DNA of 64,000 nucleotides from Phycisphaerae bacterium RAS2 (GCA_007753915.1 CP036352.1:992001-1056000); one strand, 5' to 3'. Numbered from the stretch's first letter, positions 26,105 to 34,817 are shown. Notes: generated by a model not told the origin, from the letters alone. Numbers and translations are program-made.

Positions 26105-28039
26105 ATGTGCGGCATCGCCGGTTACTTACGCCCCAAAGGGTTGCTCGACGACGCCGTCCTCGCGCGCATGCTCAAGCACATCGCCCATCGCGGGCCCGAT
26201 GGTGCGGGGACCTGGACGCGGCCCGAGATCGGCCTGGCCTTCGCGCACAGCCGGCTGAAGGTGCAGGACCTTTCGCCGGCGGCCGATCAGCCGATGCACA
26301 GCGCCGACGGCACGACGAGCCTTGTCTTCAACGGTGAAATATACAATTTTCACGAGCTGCGCGATGAACTGCGCGCGGCCGGGGCGCAGATCAAGTCATC
26401 CGGCGATACCGAGGTGCTGCTGGAACTGTGCCGGCGCGATCCGACCCTGGGGTTCCTGCCGCGGCTCAACGGCATGTTCGCCTTCGCCGTCTGGAACCAC
26501 CCGACGCGCACATTCACGCTCGCGCGCGACCACGCGGGTGTGAAGCCGCTCCTGTACGCCGAGTTCGACGGGGGGCTTGCGTTCGCATCGGAACTGGCGG
26601 CGATCCGCCCGCCGCTGCGTGATCTGTCCATCGATCCGCGGGCGGTCTACGAACTGCTCTCGCTGGGCTTCATCGCCGCGCCGCGCACCATTTTTCAACA
26701 GGTCCACAAGCTGCGCCCCGGGCATCTTGCCCGCTGGCACGACGGCCGCATCACCGTCGAGCGATGGAGCCGCCCGTTGCGAAAGCCCGATGCGTCCCTT
26801 CCGTCGCGTCCCGAAGGTTCGTCGTACACGGCAGCCTGCGAGGAATTGCGCGAACTGGTGGAAGACGCGGTCGAGCATCGGCTGATTGCCGACGTGCCGG
26901 TGGGAGTGTTTCTCTCCGGCGGGATCGATTCGGCGATTGTGACAGCCGTCGCCGCGCGCGTGGCGGCGGGGCGGGTGAAGACGTTTTCGGTGACGTTTCC
27001 GGGTTTCGTGTATTTTGATGAAAGTCGCTATGCGCGGGCCGTGGCGGACCGGTACGGCACCGATCACACCGAGATCCCGCTGCGCATCGACGACGTGCGC
27101 GAGATCATCCCGACGGTGCAGTCGCACCTCGGCGAGCCGTTCGCCGACAGCAGCGCGCTGCCGACCTATCTGCTTAGTCGCATGACGCGGCAGCACGTGA
27201 CGGTGGCGTTGTCGGGCGACGGGGCCGATGAGCAATTCGCAGGTTACGCGCGCTACGCCGCGGCCACGCTGATCGAGCGATTCGGCTGGTTCGCGCGCAC
27301 CCCGCTGTACGGCCCGGCCCGGCGAATGGTCGAATGCCTGCCTGCCAAGCGCGAAACGTTTCTCGGCAAGGTCGCCAGCCAGCTCAAGCGCGCGATCCGA
27401 GGCATGGACCCACGCGGACCGCACCGCTACGCGAACTGGATGCGAACGTCCGACGCGGGCGCGTTCTCGCGCCTCTTGCACCGGCCGGACGATTCTCCCG
27501 CGATCATCGACGACATCGCCCAAATGCTCTGGGGCTTTCGCGGCGAGCCGAAAGACTCGCCCGACTTGAATCATCATCTGCGCGTCGAGTGGCAGACGTC
27601 ACTGCCGGACGACATGCTCACGAAGATCGACCTGATGTCGATGGCCCACGGGCTGGAGGTGCGCTCGCCCTTCATGGATCACCGCGTGGCCGACTTCGTC
27701 GCCGGGCTGCCGTGGCGATGGAAGCTCAACGGCTGGCGGAAGAAGTTCATGCTCATCGACTCGTATCGTGACCTGCTGCCGCCGATCCTGCACAACCGGC
27801 CCAAGCGCGGGTTTGAGGTGCCGGTCGGCCCGTGGATGCGCGGCCCGCTGAACGGCATGGTGCGCGATCTTATTGCTGCCGATCGCTGCTTCTTCGGCAC
27901 GATTCTCAATCGCGAGGGCGCGCTGGCCATGCTGGATGAACACACCCGCGGCCGAGCCGATCACAACTATTGCCTCTGGGCGCTCGTGTCGCTGCTGGCG
28001 TGGCAGCAGGAGCACGCGCGAGAGGTGGCTGTCGCATAG
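26105..28039 (+). CDS. asnB: Asparagine synthase (glutamine-hydrolysing)
   Basis: 644 residues. Cys2 (MCGIAGYL) is the N-terminal glutaminase nucleophile. AHRGPDGAG, FNGEIYN and SSGDTEVLLEL complete the class II amidotransferase half (residues 1-210). The synthetase half has the ATP pyrophosphatase loop SGGIDS (271-276), ALSGDGADEQFAGY, and MLTKIDLMSMAHGLEVRSPFMDH. It converts aspartate, glutamine and ATP to asparagine. The length and motifs resemble the exopolysaccharide-cluster and XrtA-associated type as well as the housekeeping AsnB; no exosortase gene is nearby, so housekeeping is assumed. Confidence 0.93.
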   Translation: MCGIAGYLRPKGLLDDAVLARMLKHIAHRGPDGAGTWTRPEIGLAFAHSRLKVQDLSPAADQPMHSADGTTSLVFNGEIYNFHELRDELRAAGAQIKSSGDTEVLLELCRRDPTLGFLPRLNGMFAFAVWNHPTRTFTLARDHAGVKPLLYAEFDGGLAFASELAAIRPPLRDLSIDPRAVYELLSLGFIAAPRTIFQQVHKLRPGHLARWHDGRITVERWSRPLRKPDASLPSRPEGSSYTAACEELRELVEDAVEHRLIADVPVGVFLSGGIDSAIVTAVAARVAAGRVKTFSVTFPGFVYFDESRYARAVADRYGTDHTEIPLRIDDVREIIPTVQSHLGEPFADSSALPTYLLSRMTRQHVTVALSGDGADEQFAGYARYAAATLIERFGWFARTPLYGPARRMVECLPAKRETFLGKVASQLKRAIRGMDPRGPHRYANWMRTSDAGAFSRLLHRPDDSPAIIDDIAQMLWGFRGEPKDSPDLNHHLRVEWQTSLPDDMLTKIDLMSMAHGLEVRSPFMDHRVADFVAGLPWRWKLNGWRKKFMLIDSYRDLLPPILHNRPKRGFEVPVGPWMRGPLNGMVRDLIAADRCFFGTILNREGALAMLDEHTRGRADHNYCLWALVSLLAWQQEHAREVAVA

Positions 28040-28066
28040 GCTTGTTACTTTCGATCCCTGGTCGGA

Positions 28067-28453
28067 TTACTTGCACCATTGGCGCTGATCAACTTTGTAA
28101 CCCATTCCCGTCCACGTTGCGCAAACCTGATAGGACTTTCCAGTTTCCAAGCATGATTGGGTGGGGCTGTGGACCGCGAACTGAAAATACTCTTCTGTAT
28201 ATTCACCCGCAATCGTCCGGTCCACGCGCATGGTCACGACCCAGCGGTTTATTCGGTCGTCCCAATTTGTTGGAGCAAGGCTCGTAACGGTGCCCATGAA
28301 TACAAGTTCGTGGCGATCGCTACGATCCTGCCAGCGATTATCTAAAGCCACCTGCGAAGATGGGGGACCGCCGCCTGAAGACGGTTTTTCCTTCGAAGCG
28401 CAGCGCGGGCCGACCAGCAGAGCCAGAAACAGCACCAACATTGCACACTTCAT
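28067..28453 (-). CDS. Small exported protein or lipoprotein
   Basis: 128 residues. A hydrophobic signal segment (residues 1-17) ends in GPRC, giving a possible lipobox with Cys18 although its -3 to -1 residues are not ideal. The mature part has HELVFMGTVTSLAPTNWDDRINRWVVTMRVDR, which resembles OB-fold or TIMP-like netrin domains with paired cysteines (C95 region and C110) near the C-terminus. Function unknown. It converges with asnB. Confidence 0.65.
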   Translation of the reverse strand: MKCAMLVLFLALLVGPRCASKEKPSSGGGPPSSQVALDNRWQDRSDRHELVFMGTVTSLAPTNWDDRINRWVVTMRVDRTIAGEYTEEYFQFAVHSPTQSCLETGKSYQVCATWTGMGYKVDQRQWCK

Positions 28454-28571
28454 CAGACGCCCAGTTTATTGCCGGTCCATGCGGGCAATCCGTACCCACT
28501 GTCTGCGCAAACAACGCTCGGCGCAAACTAATCGCCAGCACTTCAAAGCAAGAGAACGATCAAATCACTTG

Positions 28572-29081
28572 CTAGTCGTCGTCTTCCTCGCCATCGTCGT
28601 CTTCCGCCTCGTTGCCTGCTGCGCGGCCGTCGGGCGTGTACGTCACTTCGTGGCGTTTGCCATTCTTCGTGAACTTCACTTCGTAGTGGATGGTTGTCAG
28701 CTTTTCGGCATGAAGCTTCGCGTCGCTGCCGCCGGTCTTGCGCACCGCTTCCAGAACGGCCTTCGGCAGCACCTCGGGCGAGATGTGCTCTTCCATCTCG
28801 ACAAGGTCTCCTTGCGCCGTCACTTCGGCCTCGACTTCGCCGTGCGGACTCTTCCACGATCCCTCATACAGCGTGACGCCGTTCTCGACTTCCATTTCGA
28901 ATTCGGTGATCTCCGCACCCGCCGCGAGCTTCTTGAGCGCTTCCAGCGCGGCCTTGGGCAGATCACCCGCCTTGACCTTTTGTTCCTTCTCATCGCCCGG
29001 GCCTTGGGCGAACGCCAGAAAGCTGACGCCCAGCAGAAGCGAACCACCGACCAATGACACCGTTCTCAATCGCGCGGTCAT
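28572..29081 (-). CDS. Exported PepSY-like protein
   Basis: 169 residues from the ATG at 29081, chosen for AAAGGCAGG upstream and the signal peptide that follows (ARLRTVSLVGGSLLLGVSFLAFA). The mature protein has two similar ~60-residue halves: LPKAALEALKKLAAGAEITEFEMEVENGVTLYEG and LPKAVLEAVRKTGGSDAKLH...YEVKFTKNGKRHEVTYTPDG. This duplicated helix-strand pattern is that of PepSY-like (putative beta-lactamase-inhibitor-like) domains. The tail is highly acidic (EAEDDDGEEDDD). Periplasmic; probably a binding or inhibitory role; unproven. Confidence 0.75.
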   Translation of the reverse strand: MTARLRTVSLVGGSLLLGVSFLAFAQGPGDEKEQKVKAGDLPKAALEALKKLAAGAEITEFEMEVENGVTLYEGSWKSPHGEVEAEVTAQGDLVEMEEHISPEVLPKAVLEAVRKTGGSDAKLHAEKLTTIHYEVKFTKNGKRHEVTYTPDGRAAGNEAEDDDGEEDDD

Positions 29082-29197
29082 GGAACACCTGCCTTTCTGA
29101 ATTGTCCGACGCCTCGTTACGATCGAAAACATCGGACGACTCAACTCGCCCCCCCCGCTGGGCGCATCATACCGCGCAGCAACCCCGGGCAATCAAC

Positions 29198-29235
29198 AAA
29201 AAAAGACCCGCCGCCGGTCATGCCGGAAGCGGGTC
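29198..29235 (-). terminator. Rho-independent terminator
   Basis: On the minus strand a GACCCGC stem with its complement, an inner CCGG pair and a TT/CG internal mismatch are followed by seven T residues. It ends the PEP-CTERM transcript from 29905. Confidence 0.85.
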
Positions 29236-29275
29236 GAAACGAATCCAGAATTCGCAGGATGGGCTGGAAATCCGC

Positions 29276-29905
29276 TTAGCAGCGGCGGCGGAGCAGGCCC
29301 AATCCACAGAGAGAAAGCAGCGCCAGCGTGCTCGGCTCGGGGACAAACGTGCCGGGGTTGCCTTGATCTAGTCCGGTCGAGAAATACGAACCGTATTCGT
29401 CACCGTCCAGCGCCAGTTTCCACTGGTAGGGGTCGTTCGCGCCGAGGGCCGCGAGCGTAAGCGGGTTGCCGCTGCGATTCTGCGTCCGGATCGAACCAAT
29501 GAAATCCTGATCGCCGTATCGGAGGCGGTCTGACAACGCGCAGCCCGGTGTAAAGATATTGATCGCGTCGTTGCGGCTAAGGTTGTCGGTCACGCCGCCC
29601 AGGACCGCCACCGACGGATCCAAATTCCACGCCGTGCGGAAGTCGCCCTCCAGCGCCTCGGTGAATACGGCCGACTCACCCGGCTGCAGAACACCGAGCG
29701 AGCCAAGATCGACCGTGCCGCACGTGTCGGTGTTGTCGTCGTAGCTCCAGCCGGTCATGTCGATCGGTGCGCCGCTCATGTTCGTGATCTCCACGAACTC
29801 GCCGTTCGCGCCTTGGTACATCCACTCGGTGATCATGATCGATGCCTGCGCTCCGGCCGACATCAATCCCACGAGCAACCCTGCGATGACGATTTGCTTC
29901 CTCAT
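29276..29905 (-). CDS. Exported lamin-tail-domain protein with PEP-CTERM tail
   Basis: 209 residues from the ATG at 29905 (GAAGGGACG upstream). Signal peptide at residues 1-22 (GLMSAGAQA|S). Residues ~23-120 match the lamin tail domain pattern: IMITEWMYQGANGEFVEITNMSGAPIDMTGWSYDD, then LGVLQPGESAVFTE and LSRNDAINIF. The C-terminus is VPEPSTLALLSLCGLGLLRRRC: PEP, membrane helix and arginines, the exosortase signal. Likely processed and displayed extracellularly. Own terminator. Confidence 0.85.
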   Translation of the reverse strand: MRKQIVIAGLLVGLMSAGAQASIMITEWMYQGANGEFVEITNMSGAPIDMTGWSYDDNTDTCGTVDLGSLGVLQPGESAVFTEALEGDFRTAWNLDPSVAVLGGVTDNLSRNDAINIFTPGCALSDRLRYGDQDFIGSIRTQNRSGNPLTLAALGANDPYQWKLALDGDEYGSYFSTGLDQGNPGTFVPEPSTLALLSLCGLGLLRRRC

Positions 29906-30156
29906 GTCTCGTCCCTTCCTTCCGTAAAGTGTGACCAAGCCAATCCTTTGATTTCCCATCCGAAAAGCGCCTGCTGGTGGAATCCTCCGCGACCCGGTCT
30001 GATGCGACTCGGGCCTTGTCCACCCAGGTTCTTACTCGGGAACGATACCGCGTCGGAATTAAGCCCATACGAGGTCACGGTTAAGAATCTGTTAATGTCG
30101 GGCTTGGTTTTTCCGCATTGGGCTGCGGCGGTGTGCTTGTTACACTCTTTGCTGAC

Positions 30157-30972
30157 ATGGCTTTACGCACTCGAACCCAGCGCACACTTCTCCTCGGCCT
30201 GATCGGTTCGGTTTCGCTTTGCGGGCTGGTGGGGATCTATTGCCTCGTGATTGGGCAGATCGGTCCGTTTGAGGAAAAAATCCTCGCCACCACGGGAATC
30301 GTCAGCGCATGTTCGATCCTCGGGCTGACAGCAGCAGTCCCGTGGGAGCGGCGGCGCTGGCACCCGATCGGTCCCATGGCGGCGATCGGCGTCACCGCGG
30401 CGCTGATCATGAGCCTGACGATGGTGTGGCTGATTCACGGTTTCACTGAGGAGTTTGGCCGCGCGCTGCTGGTGACGTGGATCGTTGCGGTCACGCTATG
30501 CCACATCGGCCTTATGTCGCTGGCGCGGCTGCGAACGCAGTGGGCAATCATTCAAACGGTGACGGTTGTCTGCGCGATCCTGCTGGCCGGCGAGTTGATC
30601 ACGATGATCGTCTGGGACGTCTCCGATGACATGCTGGCTCGCATCGCCGGCGTGCTGGCGATTCTGACCGCCTGCGGCACGGTCTCGCTGCCGATCCTCC
30701 ACCGCATCTCGGCGATGCAGGCGCGTGAGGCGGTCCGGACCGTCGAGCTGCAAATCGCCCTGACCTGCCCCCGGTGCAGCACGGCGCAATCGCTTCCTGC
30801 GGGCCGGTCGCGCTGCGGCCGGTGCGGCCTCAAGTTCGCCATCGAGATCGAGGAAGACAACTGCCGTAAATGCGGCTATCCGCTCTATCAAATCCAATCG
30901 GCCGTTTGCCCGGATTGCGGCACGCCGATCGAGTCCCCGGCTAACGAGGCGAATCAGGCCATCGGCCGGTAG
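30157..30972 (+). CDS. Membrane protein with C-terminal zinc ribbons
   Basis: 271 residues from the ATG at 30157; a TACACT box lies 10 bases upstream and no Shine-Dalgarno is seen. Six hydrophobic helices between residues ~8 and 185. The C-terminus has two metal sites: CPRCSTAQSLPAGRSRCGRC (residues ~203-222) and CRKCGYPLYQIQSAVCPDCG (~235-254). The second is the same CxxCGYxL ribbon as in the proteins at 5248 and 63003. Role unknown; a planctomycete family by pattern. Confidence 0.7.
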   Translation: MALRTRTQRTLLLGLIGSVSLCGLVGIYCLVIGQIGPFEEKILATTGIVSACSILGLTAAVPWERRRWHPIGPMAAIGVTAALIMSLTMVWLIHGFTEEFGRALLVTWIVAVTLCHIGLMSLARLRTQWAIIQTVTVVCAILLAGELITMIVWDVSDDMLARIAGVLAILTACGTVSLPILHRISAMQAREAVRTVELQIALTCPRCSTAQSLPAGRSRCGRCGLKFAIEIEEDNCRKCGYPLYQIQSAVCPDCGTPIESPANEANQAIGR

Positions 30973-31000
30973 TGATAGTCGCGCTTTAAGATGTAACGGG

Positions 31001-31819
31001 CTAGTGCAATGATGCGCCAATCCGGTCAATAATCGTATCGCCTAATGCGGTTGCATGGATCCCCATTAGACCAAGCTCGCGTAGCAAGTCCCGCTTAATT
31101 GCCGCGGGGAAGGTCACTCGACCGCAACACCCCTTTGAAAGCGAATGGATCATCGTCTGCTGGTTGACTTGAAGTTCACCGGCCACCGTCAGGAACGCCT
31201 TCTGTTTTGTCATCCTGTCAAGGACGGGTGGGTAATAGACTTTCGTTACAAATCGGCGATCGGGCAAGCCGTCCTTTTCGAAAAGCCGGGAAAGATCGAC
31301 TTCTCCGGAGATGTTGCGCTTGAATTGGTGAGTAATCCAATGATCCTTAAGCGATAATTCGAACGCTCCTTCTCGATCATGGTGCCTGCCATCGAACCAC
31401 CAGACGACGCCGTCGGCATTTATTTCATTTTCTTCGCTAGCACAGGCAAAGTAGGCGGCGATCAACGGGTCTCGCGTCCAATCGAGTGCCCTGGTCGGCA
31501 CGCTGTAATGCCGAGCCAACGGCAAGGCGAGCAGAAGATTCCTCCTGTCTGCGTACAGGCGCTCCGGGCCATAAAAATAGATTCTCGCTTTATCGCAAAA
31601 GGACGACAGGAGTTCGACTTCGCGTTTTTCAGGGGCTTCAATCTTCGGCTTACCACACTCGTCTTTGCGAAGCAGCGTCGGACATAGATCGTATTCGTTG
31701 TTCGCCTGCCCTCGAAACGCACCGTATGCCGAAAGCGAATTCAGTCTCGCAATCACAGCATCGACCGGCCCAAGATTCTCGTCTTTCCACTGCCCAGTAC
31801 GCATTTCTCGCGGCCCCAT
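31001..31819 (-). CDS. FRG-domain protein
   Basis: 272 residues from the ATG at 31819; an in-frame TTG at 31840 is possible. YGAFRGQANNEYDLCPTLLR opens the FRG domain (named for the FRG motif), and LALPLARHYSVPTRALDWTRDPLIAAYFAC is its second block, with the R..LDWT motif intact. FRG domains occur in toxins, in anti-phage and other conflict systems, and beside toxin-antitoxin genes; the biochemical activity is not settled. Here it lies 56 bases downstream of hicA on the same strand and is less GC-rich than flanking housekeeping genes, consistent with an acquired defence or toxin module. Confidence 0.8.
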   Translation of the reverse strand: MGPREMRTGQWKDENLGPVDAVIARLNSLSAYGAFRGQANNEYDLCPTLLRKDECGKPKIEAPEKREVELLSSFCDKARIYFYGPERLYADRRNLLLALPLARHYSVPTRALDWTRDPLIAAYFACASEENEINADGVVWWFDGRHHDREGAFELSLKDHWITHQFKRNISGEVDLSRLFEKDGLPDRRFVTKVYYPPVLDRMTKQKAFLTVAGELQVNQQTMIHSLSKGCCGRVTFPAAIKRDLLRELGLMGIHATALGDTIIDRIGASLH

Positions 31820-31875
31820 CGTCCGTACGGCATGAAGCAATTAAATAGTAGATTAAGACGTGGTCCAAAATTTGG

Positions 31876-32103
31876 CTACAACATCTCGCGAAGTTGCTCG
31901 ACGGTTAACGCAGCGTCGCGAAGGATCGCGTGGAGCGTGCCGGGTTTCAATTCACGATGGTCGGGCACGGTTGTCGGTTTTCGGGACGGATCAGTCGGGT
32001 GGCGTAGCCGCATGTGACTACCGCGCTGTCGCACAACAGCGTATCCAAGGCGCTGCAAAATCGAAACCAGTTCCCTCCCGGAAAGCGTGGGAAGGCGGCT
32101 CAT
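31876..32103 (-). CDS. hicA: HicA-family toxin (mRNA interferase)
   Basis: 75 residues, the standard length. The dsRBD-like fold is seen as LSGRELVSILQRLGYAVVRQRGSHMRLRHP with the catalytic His30 in GSH, then TTVPDHRELKPGTLHAILRDA. It cleaves mRNA and tmRNA when free of HicB. It overlaps hicB by 4 bases (ATGA), so the two are translationally coupled with antitoxin first. The FRG gene follows. Confidence 0.93.
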   Translation of the reverse strand: MSRLPTLSGRELVSILQRLGYAVVRQRGSHMRLRHPTDPSRKPTTVPDHRELKPGTLHAILRDAALTVEQLREML

Positions 32104-32327
32104 GTCGTGACTTGGACCTCGGCGAGCATGGGCTGATTTGCGGTCACCGGAACCGGTTCGCCCTTTTCTGCCATGTCTTCAAGGACCAGGACGATGGCCT
32201 CGCGGATGTTCTCGAGCGCTTCATCACGCGTGTCGCCCTGGCTATGGCAACCGGGCAATGAGGGGCAATCGACGAAGTAGCCTCCGTCAGGCTGGGGAAT
32301 CAGAATAACCGGGAATGTGTGCGACAT
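32100..32327 (-). CDS. hicB: HicB-family antitoxin
   Basis: 75 residues. FPVILIPQPDGGYFVDCPSLPGCHSQGDTRDEALENIREAIVLVLEDMAEKG is represented by the DGGYFVDCPSLPGC core and the DEALENIREAI helix, the partially degraded RNase H-like HicB fold. It lacks the C-terminal HTH or RHH DNA-binding domain of longer HicB proteins, so self-regulation through DNA binding may need another factor. It has a near-consensus promoter whose -10 ends 6 bases before the ATG. Confidence 0.92.
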   Translation of the reverse strand: MSHTFPVILIPQPDGGYFVDCPSLPGCHSQGDTRDEALENIREAIVLVLEDMAEKGEPVPVTANQPMLAEVQVTT

Positions 32328-32333
32328 GACTCT

Positions 32334-32362
32334 ATTTTATCGTACGGATCACGACGCGGCAA
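32334..32362 (-). promoter_or_regulatory. Promoter of hicBA, leaderless
   Basis: On the minus strand TTGCCG, 17 bases, TAAAAT, then 6 bases to the hicB ATG. No ribosome-binding site could fit in such a leader. Confidence 0.65.
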
Positions 32363-32409
32363 ACCGTTTCCTCTGCAATCCCGTCGCCGATAAGGTCCGC
32401 CGCAATGCC

Positions 32410-33645
32410 TCACCCAATCGGCCGGTAGTGGTAATCCCGCTTCACGGCGCGCCAGCCGGCGTCTTCGATCAACCGGCGGATCATGGCTTCGTCGAGGCGA
32501 TAGGTCGTGCCCGCGGCGCTGACGACGTTCTCCTCCATCATCACGCTGCCCATGTCGTTCGCCCCGAAGAACAGGGCAAGCTGCCCGATCTTCGGGCCCA
32601 TCGTCACCCAGCTCGACTGGATGTTCGGTATATTGTCTAAATAAATGCGCGACAGCGCCAGCATCGTGAGGTATTCGTTCGCATCGGCCAGCAGCAGGTG
32701 CTTTCCGTCGTTGAGCGGCTTGGGCGTCTTGGCGTCTTGGCGTTCTTGCGTTTCAGGCAGCGGCCGCATCCGCCCCAGCGGCGTGTTGTCCGGTTGGAAC
32801 GTCCAGCAAATGAACGCTCCGAACCCGCCGCCGTTGCCCCGCGCCAGCGACTCGTCCTGCAAATCGCGCAGAAGCCGCAGATGCTCCAGTCGCTCGTCGA
32901 GCGTTTCGATGTGGCCGAACATCATCGTGCAGCTCGTGCGCATGCCGAGAATGTGGCACTGTCGCATCACCTCCAGCCACTCGCCGGTCATGGTCTTGCC
33001 GATCCCGATCTTCCCGCGCACCCGGTCGGAGAGGATCTCCCCGCCGCCGCCCGGCACGCTGTCCAGCCCCGCCTCCATCAGCCGCGCCAGCACGTCATGG
33101 ATGCTCATGCCGAAAATTTGCGAGAACGCGAAAATCTCCGGCGGGCTGAACGCGTGAATGTGGATCGCCGGAAAGTTCCGCCGGATGAACCGCATCAAGT
33201 CGAGATACCACTCGAACGGCAGCCCCGCCTCGCCCTCGCCCGGCACGAGGCCGCCCTGCATCAGAATCTGCGTGCCGCCGATGGCGACCAGTTCCTCGAT
33301 CTTTCGGCCGATCTCGTCGTAGCTCAACGTGTACCCCGCGGGCAGGTCGGTGCGGCCGCTGGGCTGCCCCGGCACGTCGGCCTTGAAATTGCAAAAGATG
33401 CACTTGGCCGTGCACCAGTTCGCGTAGTTGATGTTGCGATCGACGACGTAGGTGCGGTAATCCTCGGGATGCAGTCGTTGTGTCACGTCGAAGGCACGCC
33501 GGCCCAGCTCGTGGATTGACGCGTCGAAGTACATCGCGCGAAGATCGTCGGTCGAGATTCGCGACGACGCATGATCCGCGCCGCGACCGTGAGAAGGCGT
33601 TGGCGGCGTGGCGGAGATGGCACTCACAGCAGCCCCTCCCGCCAT
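32410..33645 (-). CDS. mqnC: Cyclic dehypoxanthinyl futalosine synthase (radical SAM)
   Basis: 411 residues. The radical SAM cluster motif is C78-x3-C82-x2-C85 in NWCTAKCIFCNF. Further MqnC blocks are GGTQILMQGG, SVPGGGGEILSDRVR, EWLEVMRQCH, TSCTMMFGHIET, AFICWTFQPDNTPLG and IQSSWVTMGPKIGQLALFFGANDMGS. It closes the ring of dehypoxanthine futalosine in menaquinone synthesis. It overlaps mqnA by 22 bases. After NTPLGRM a ~20-residue segment (ETQERQDAKTPKPLNDGK) is encoded partly by an 8-bp tandem repeat at 32723-32747 and looks like an insertion relative to the family. MqnE lies 20 kb away and MqnB/MqnD are not in the window. Confidence 0.93.
   Translation of the reverse strand: MAGGAAVSAISATPPTPSHGRGADHASSRISTDDLRAMYFDASIHELGRRAFDVTQRLHPEDYRTYVVDRNINYANWCTAKCIFCNFKADVPGQPSGRTDLPAGYTLSYDEIGRKIEELVAIGGTQILMQGGLVPGEGEAGLPFEWYLDLMRFIRRNFPAIHIHAFSPPEIFAFSQIFGMSIHDVLARLMEAGLDSVPGGGGEILSDRVRGKIGIGKTMTGEWLEVMRQCHILGMRTSCTMMFGHIETLDERLEHLRLLRDLQDESLARGNGGGFGAFICWTFQPDNTPLGRMRPLPETQERQDAKTPKPLNDGKHLLLADANEYLTMLALSRIYLDNIPNIQSSWVTMGPKIGQLALFFGANDMGSVMMEENVVSAAGTTYRLDEAMIRRLIEDAGWRAVKRDYHYRPIG
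32723..32747. repeat. 8-bp tandem repeat in frame inside mqnC
   Basis: Three units of GGCGTCTT, the last with one extra base, coding on the minus strand for part of the extra RQDAKTPK segment of MqnC. Confidence 0.8.
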
Positions 33646-34490
33646 GCGAGCGTCTCAAACCGCTCCATCGCCTCGCGCATCGCCGGCGTCAGCGTGTACT
33701 TCAGCGTGCGACACAGGTACTCCACGGCGATCGCCTTCGGCCAGCCGTGCTCCGCTGCCGCTGCCTCCGCGATCTGCGAGGCCGAAGCGACCCCCGCGTC
33801 CCGTGCCTCGCCCAGCAACCGCGCCAGCGCTGCATCGTCGCGCCCGCGCGGGCCGAACCACGCCGCGAACACAAACGGCAGCCCGGTCAGGTGCTTCCAC
33901 GCCGCGCCCAGATCAACCTCGAACCCGTACCCGCGCGGCGCCTGCCGGATCACCTTGTCGCCGATCAGCAGGATCGAATCCGGCGCATCGGCCGCGCTCC
34001 CGCTCTCCGCGACCGGTCGAATTGTGTCGCTTGGCGATTGGTCGCCGCGTTGCAGCGGAACCAATTCCAGCGCTCGGCCATACAGCTCCCGCCAGATCAC
34101 CTGCGCCAGAATCACCGAAGTATGCGATTCGCCATCGACGCACAGCCGCGTCACTTTGTCAGGCGGCACGCGCGAAAACACGCGCACCGTCAGCGTTTCG
34201 CCGTCGCTGGCGATGCACCCGTCGCCGACCGGCTCCAGTTCCGCCTTCCGCCGAAAGTAGTCCACCACCGGCAGCATTGCGCAGTCGCACTCGCCGGCCG
34301 CCAGCAGCGCCGCCAGCTTCGCCGGCACCGCCGCGCGAATCGCCACGCGCTCGCGGCCGATCAAGGTGCTGTAAAGCGGCAGGGCGTTGAGATACGACAC
34401 GACGCCGAGCGTGACGGTGGGCTTCGAAAGGTCGCGCGATCGCTCGGTCGAAACCGGGTCGCTGTGTTTTGCCTGCGTGCCGGGGGCCAT
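33624..34490 (-). CDS. mqnA: Chorismate dehydratase
   Basis: 288 residues from the ATG at 34490. The family opening VTLGVVSYLNALPLYSTL is followed by PAKLAALLAAGECDCAMLPVVDYF and a periplasmic-binding-protein-like fold. SILLIGDKVIR and DLGAAWKHLTGLPFVFAAWFGPRG are conserved late blocks. It makes 3-enolpyruvyl-benzoate from chorismate, the first step of the futalosine pathway. It is followed by mqnC with overlap, so the two are coupled. A loop of ~25 residues before SILLIGD is longer than I expect. Confidence 0.9.
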   Translation of the reverse strand: MAPGTQAKHSDPVSTERSRDLSKPTVTLGVVSYLNALPLYSTLIGRERVAIRAAVPAKLAALLAAGECDCAMLPVVDYFRRKAELEPVGDGCIASDGETLTVRVFSRVPPDKVTRLCVDGESHTSVILAQVIWRELYGRALELVPLQRGDQSPSDTIRPVAESGSAADAPDSILLIGDKVIRQAPRGYGFEVDLGAAWKHLTGLPFVFAAWFGPRGRDDAALARLLGEARDAGVASASQIAEAAAAEHGWPKAIAVEYLCRTLKYTLTPAMREAMERFETLAWREGLL

Positions 34491-34502
34491 GTCGGTATGC
34501 GG

Positions 34503-34531
34503 ATTATAGAGGCGACCGGCCCGCGCGGGAA
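34503..34531 (-). promoter_or_regulatory. Probable promoter of mqnA-mqnC
   Basis: On the minus strand TTCCCG, 17 bases, perfect TATAAT, then 12 bases to the mqnA ATG. No Shine-Dalgarno is seen. Confidence 0.55.
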
Positions 34532-34652
34532 AACCGCCCGGCGGCCCGGGTTTGCCGATAAACTGGTGGCGGGAATTGCATCCGCACGGCGACGAGCGGG
34601 TAGAAAAGCGGCGAAGGCCCCGCCTCGGCGATTCGATCATCCGGAGATTTCA

Positions 34653-34817
34653 ATGGACCCCAGCGTAGGAATGGAAAACGGCGTGCAACTCGCCGTGCTC
34701 GACATCGGCTTTCAGGCGCTTTCGATTTTTCTCAATCTGATCCTGCTCTTGTTCCGCGACGTGTTGGGCAGTTTCTTCGGGTCGATCCTCGGCCTCTTCA
34801 CCGGCACGACACCGTGA
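34653..34817 (+). CDS. Small hydrophobic membrane peptide, 54 residues
   Basis: Starts at ATG 34653 with GGAG 7-8 bases upstream. The product begins MDPSVGMENGVQLAVLDIGF and has one long hydrophobic helix (ALSIFLNLILLLFRDVLGSFFGSILGLF). It is divergent from mqnA. No homologue recognised. The clean ribosome-binding site and amphipathic/hydrophobic content support a real gene. Confidence 0.55.
   Translation: MDPSVGMENGVQLAVLDIGFQALSIFLNLILLLFRDVLGSFFGSILGLFTGTTP

Noticed and set aside
33480-34652. Long plus-strand frame across mqnC and mqnA
   Set aside because: It is the antisense shadow of both mqn genes; only its last 54 codons from 34653 have a ribosome-binding site and a sensible hydrophobic product, and those are listed as a separate gene.
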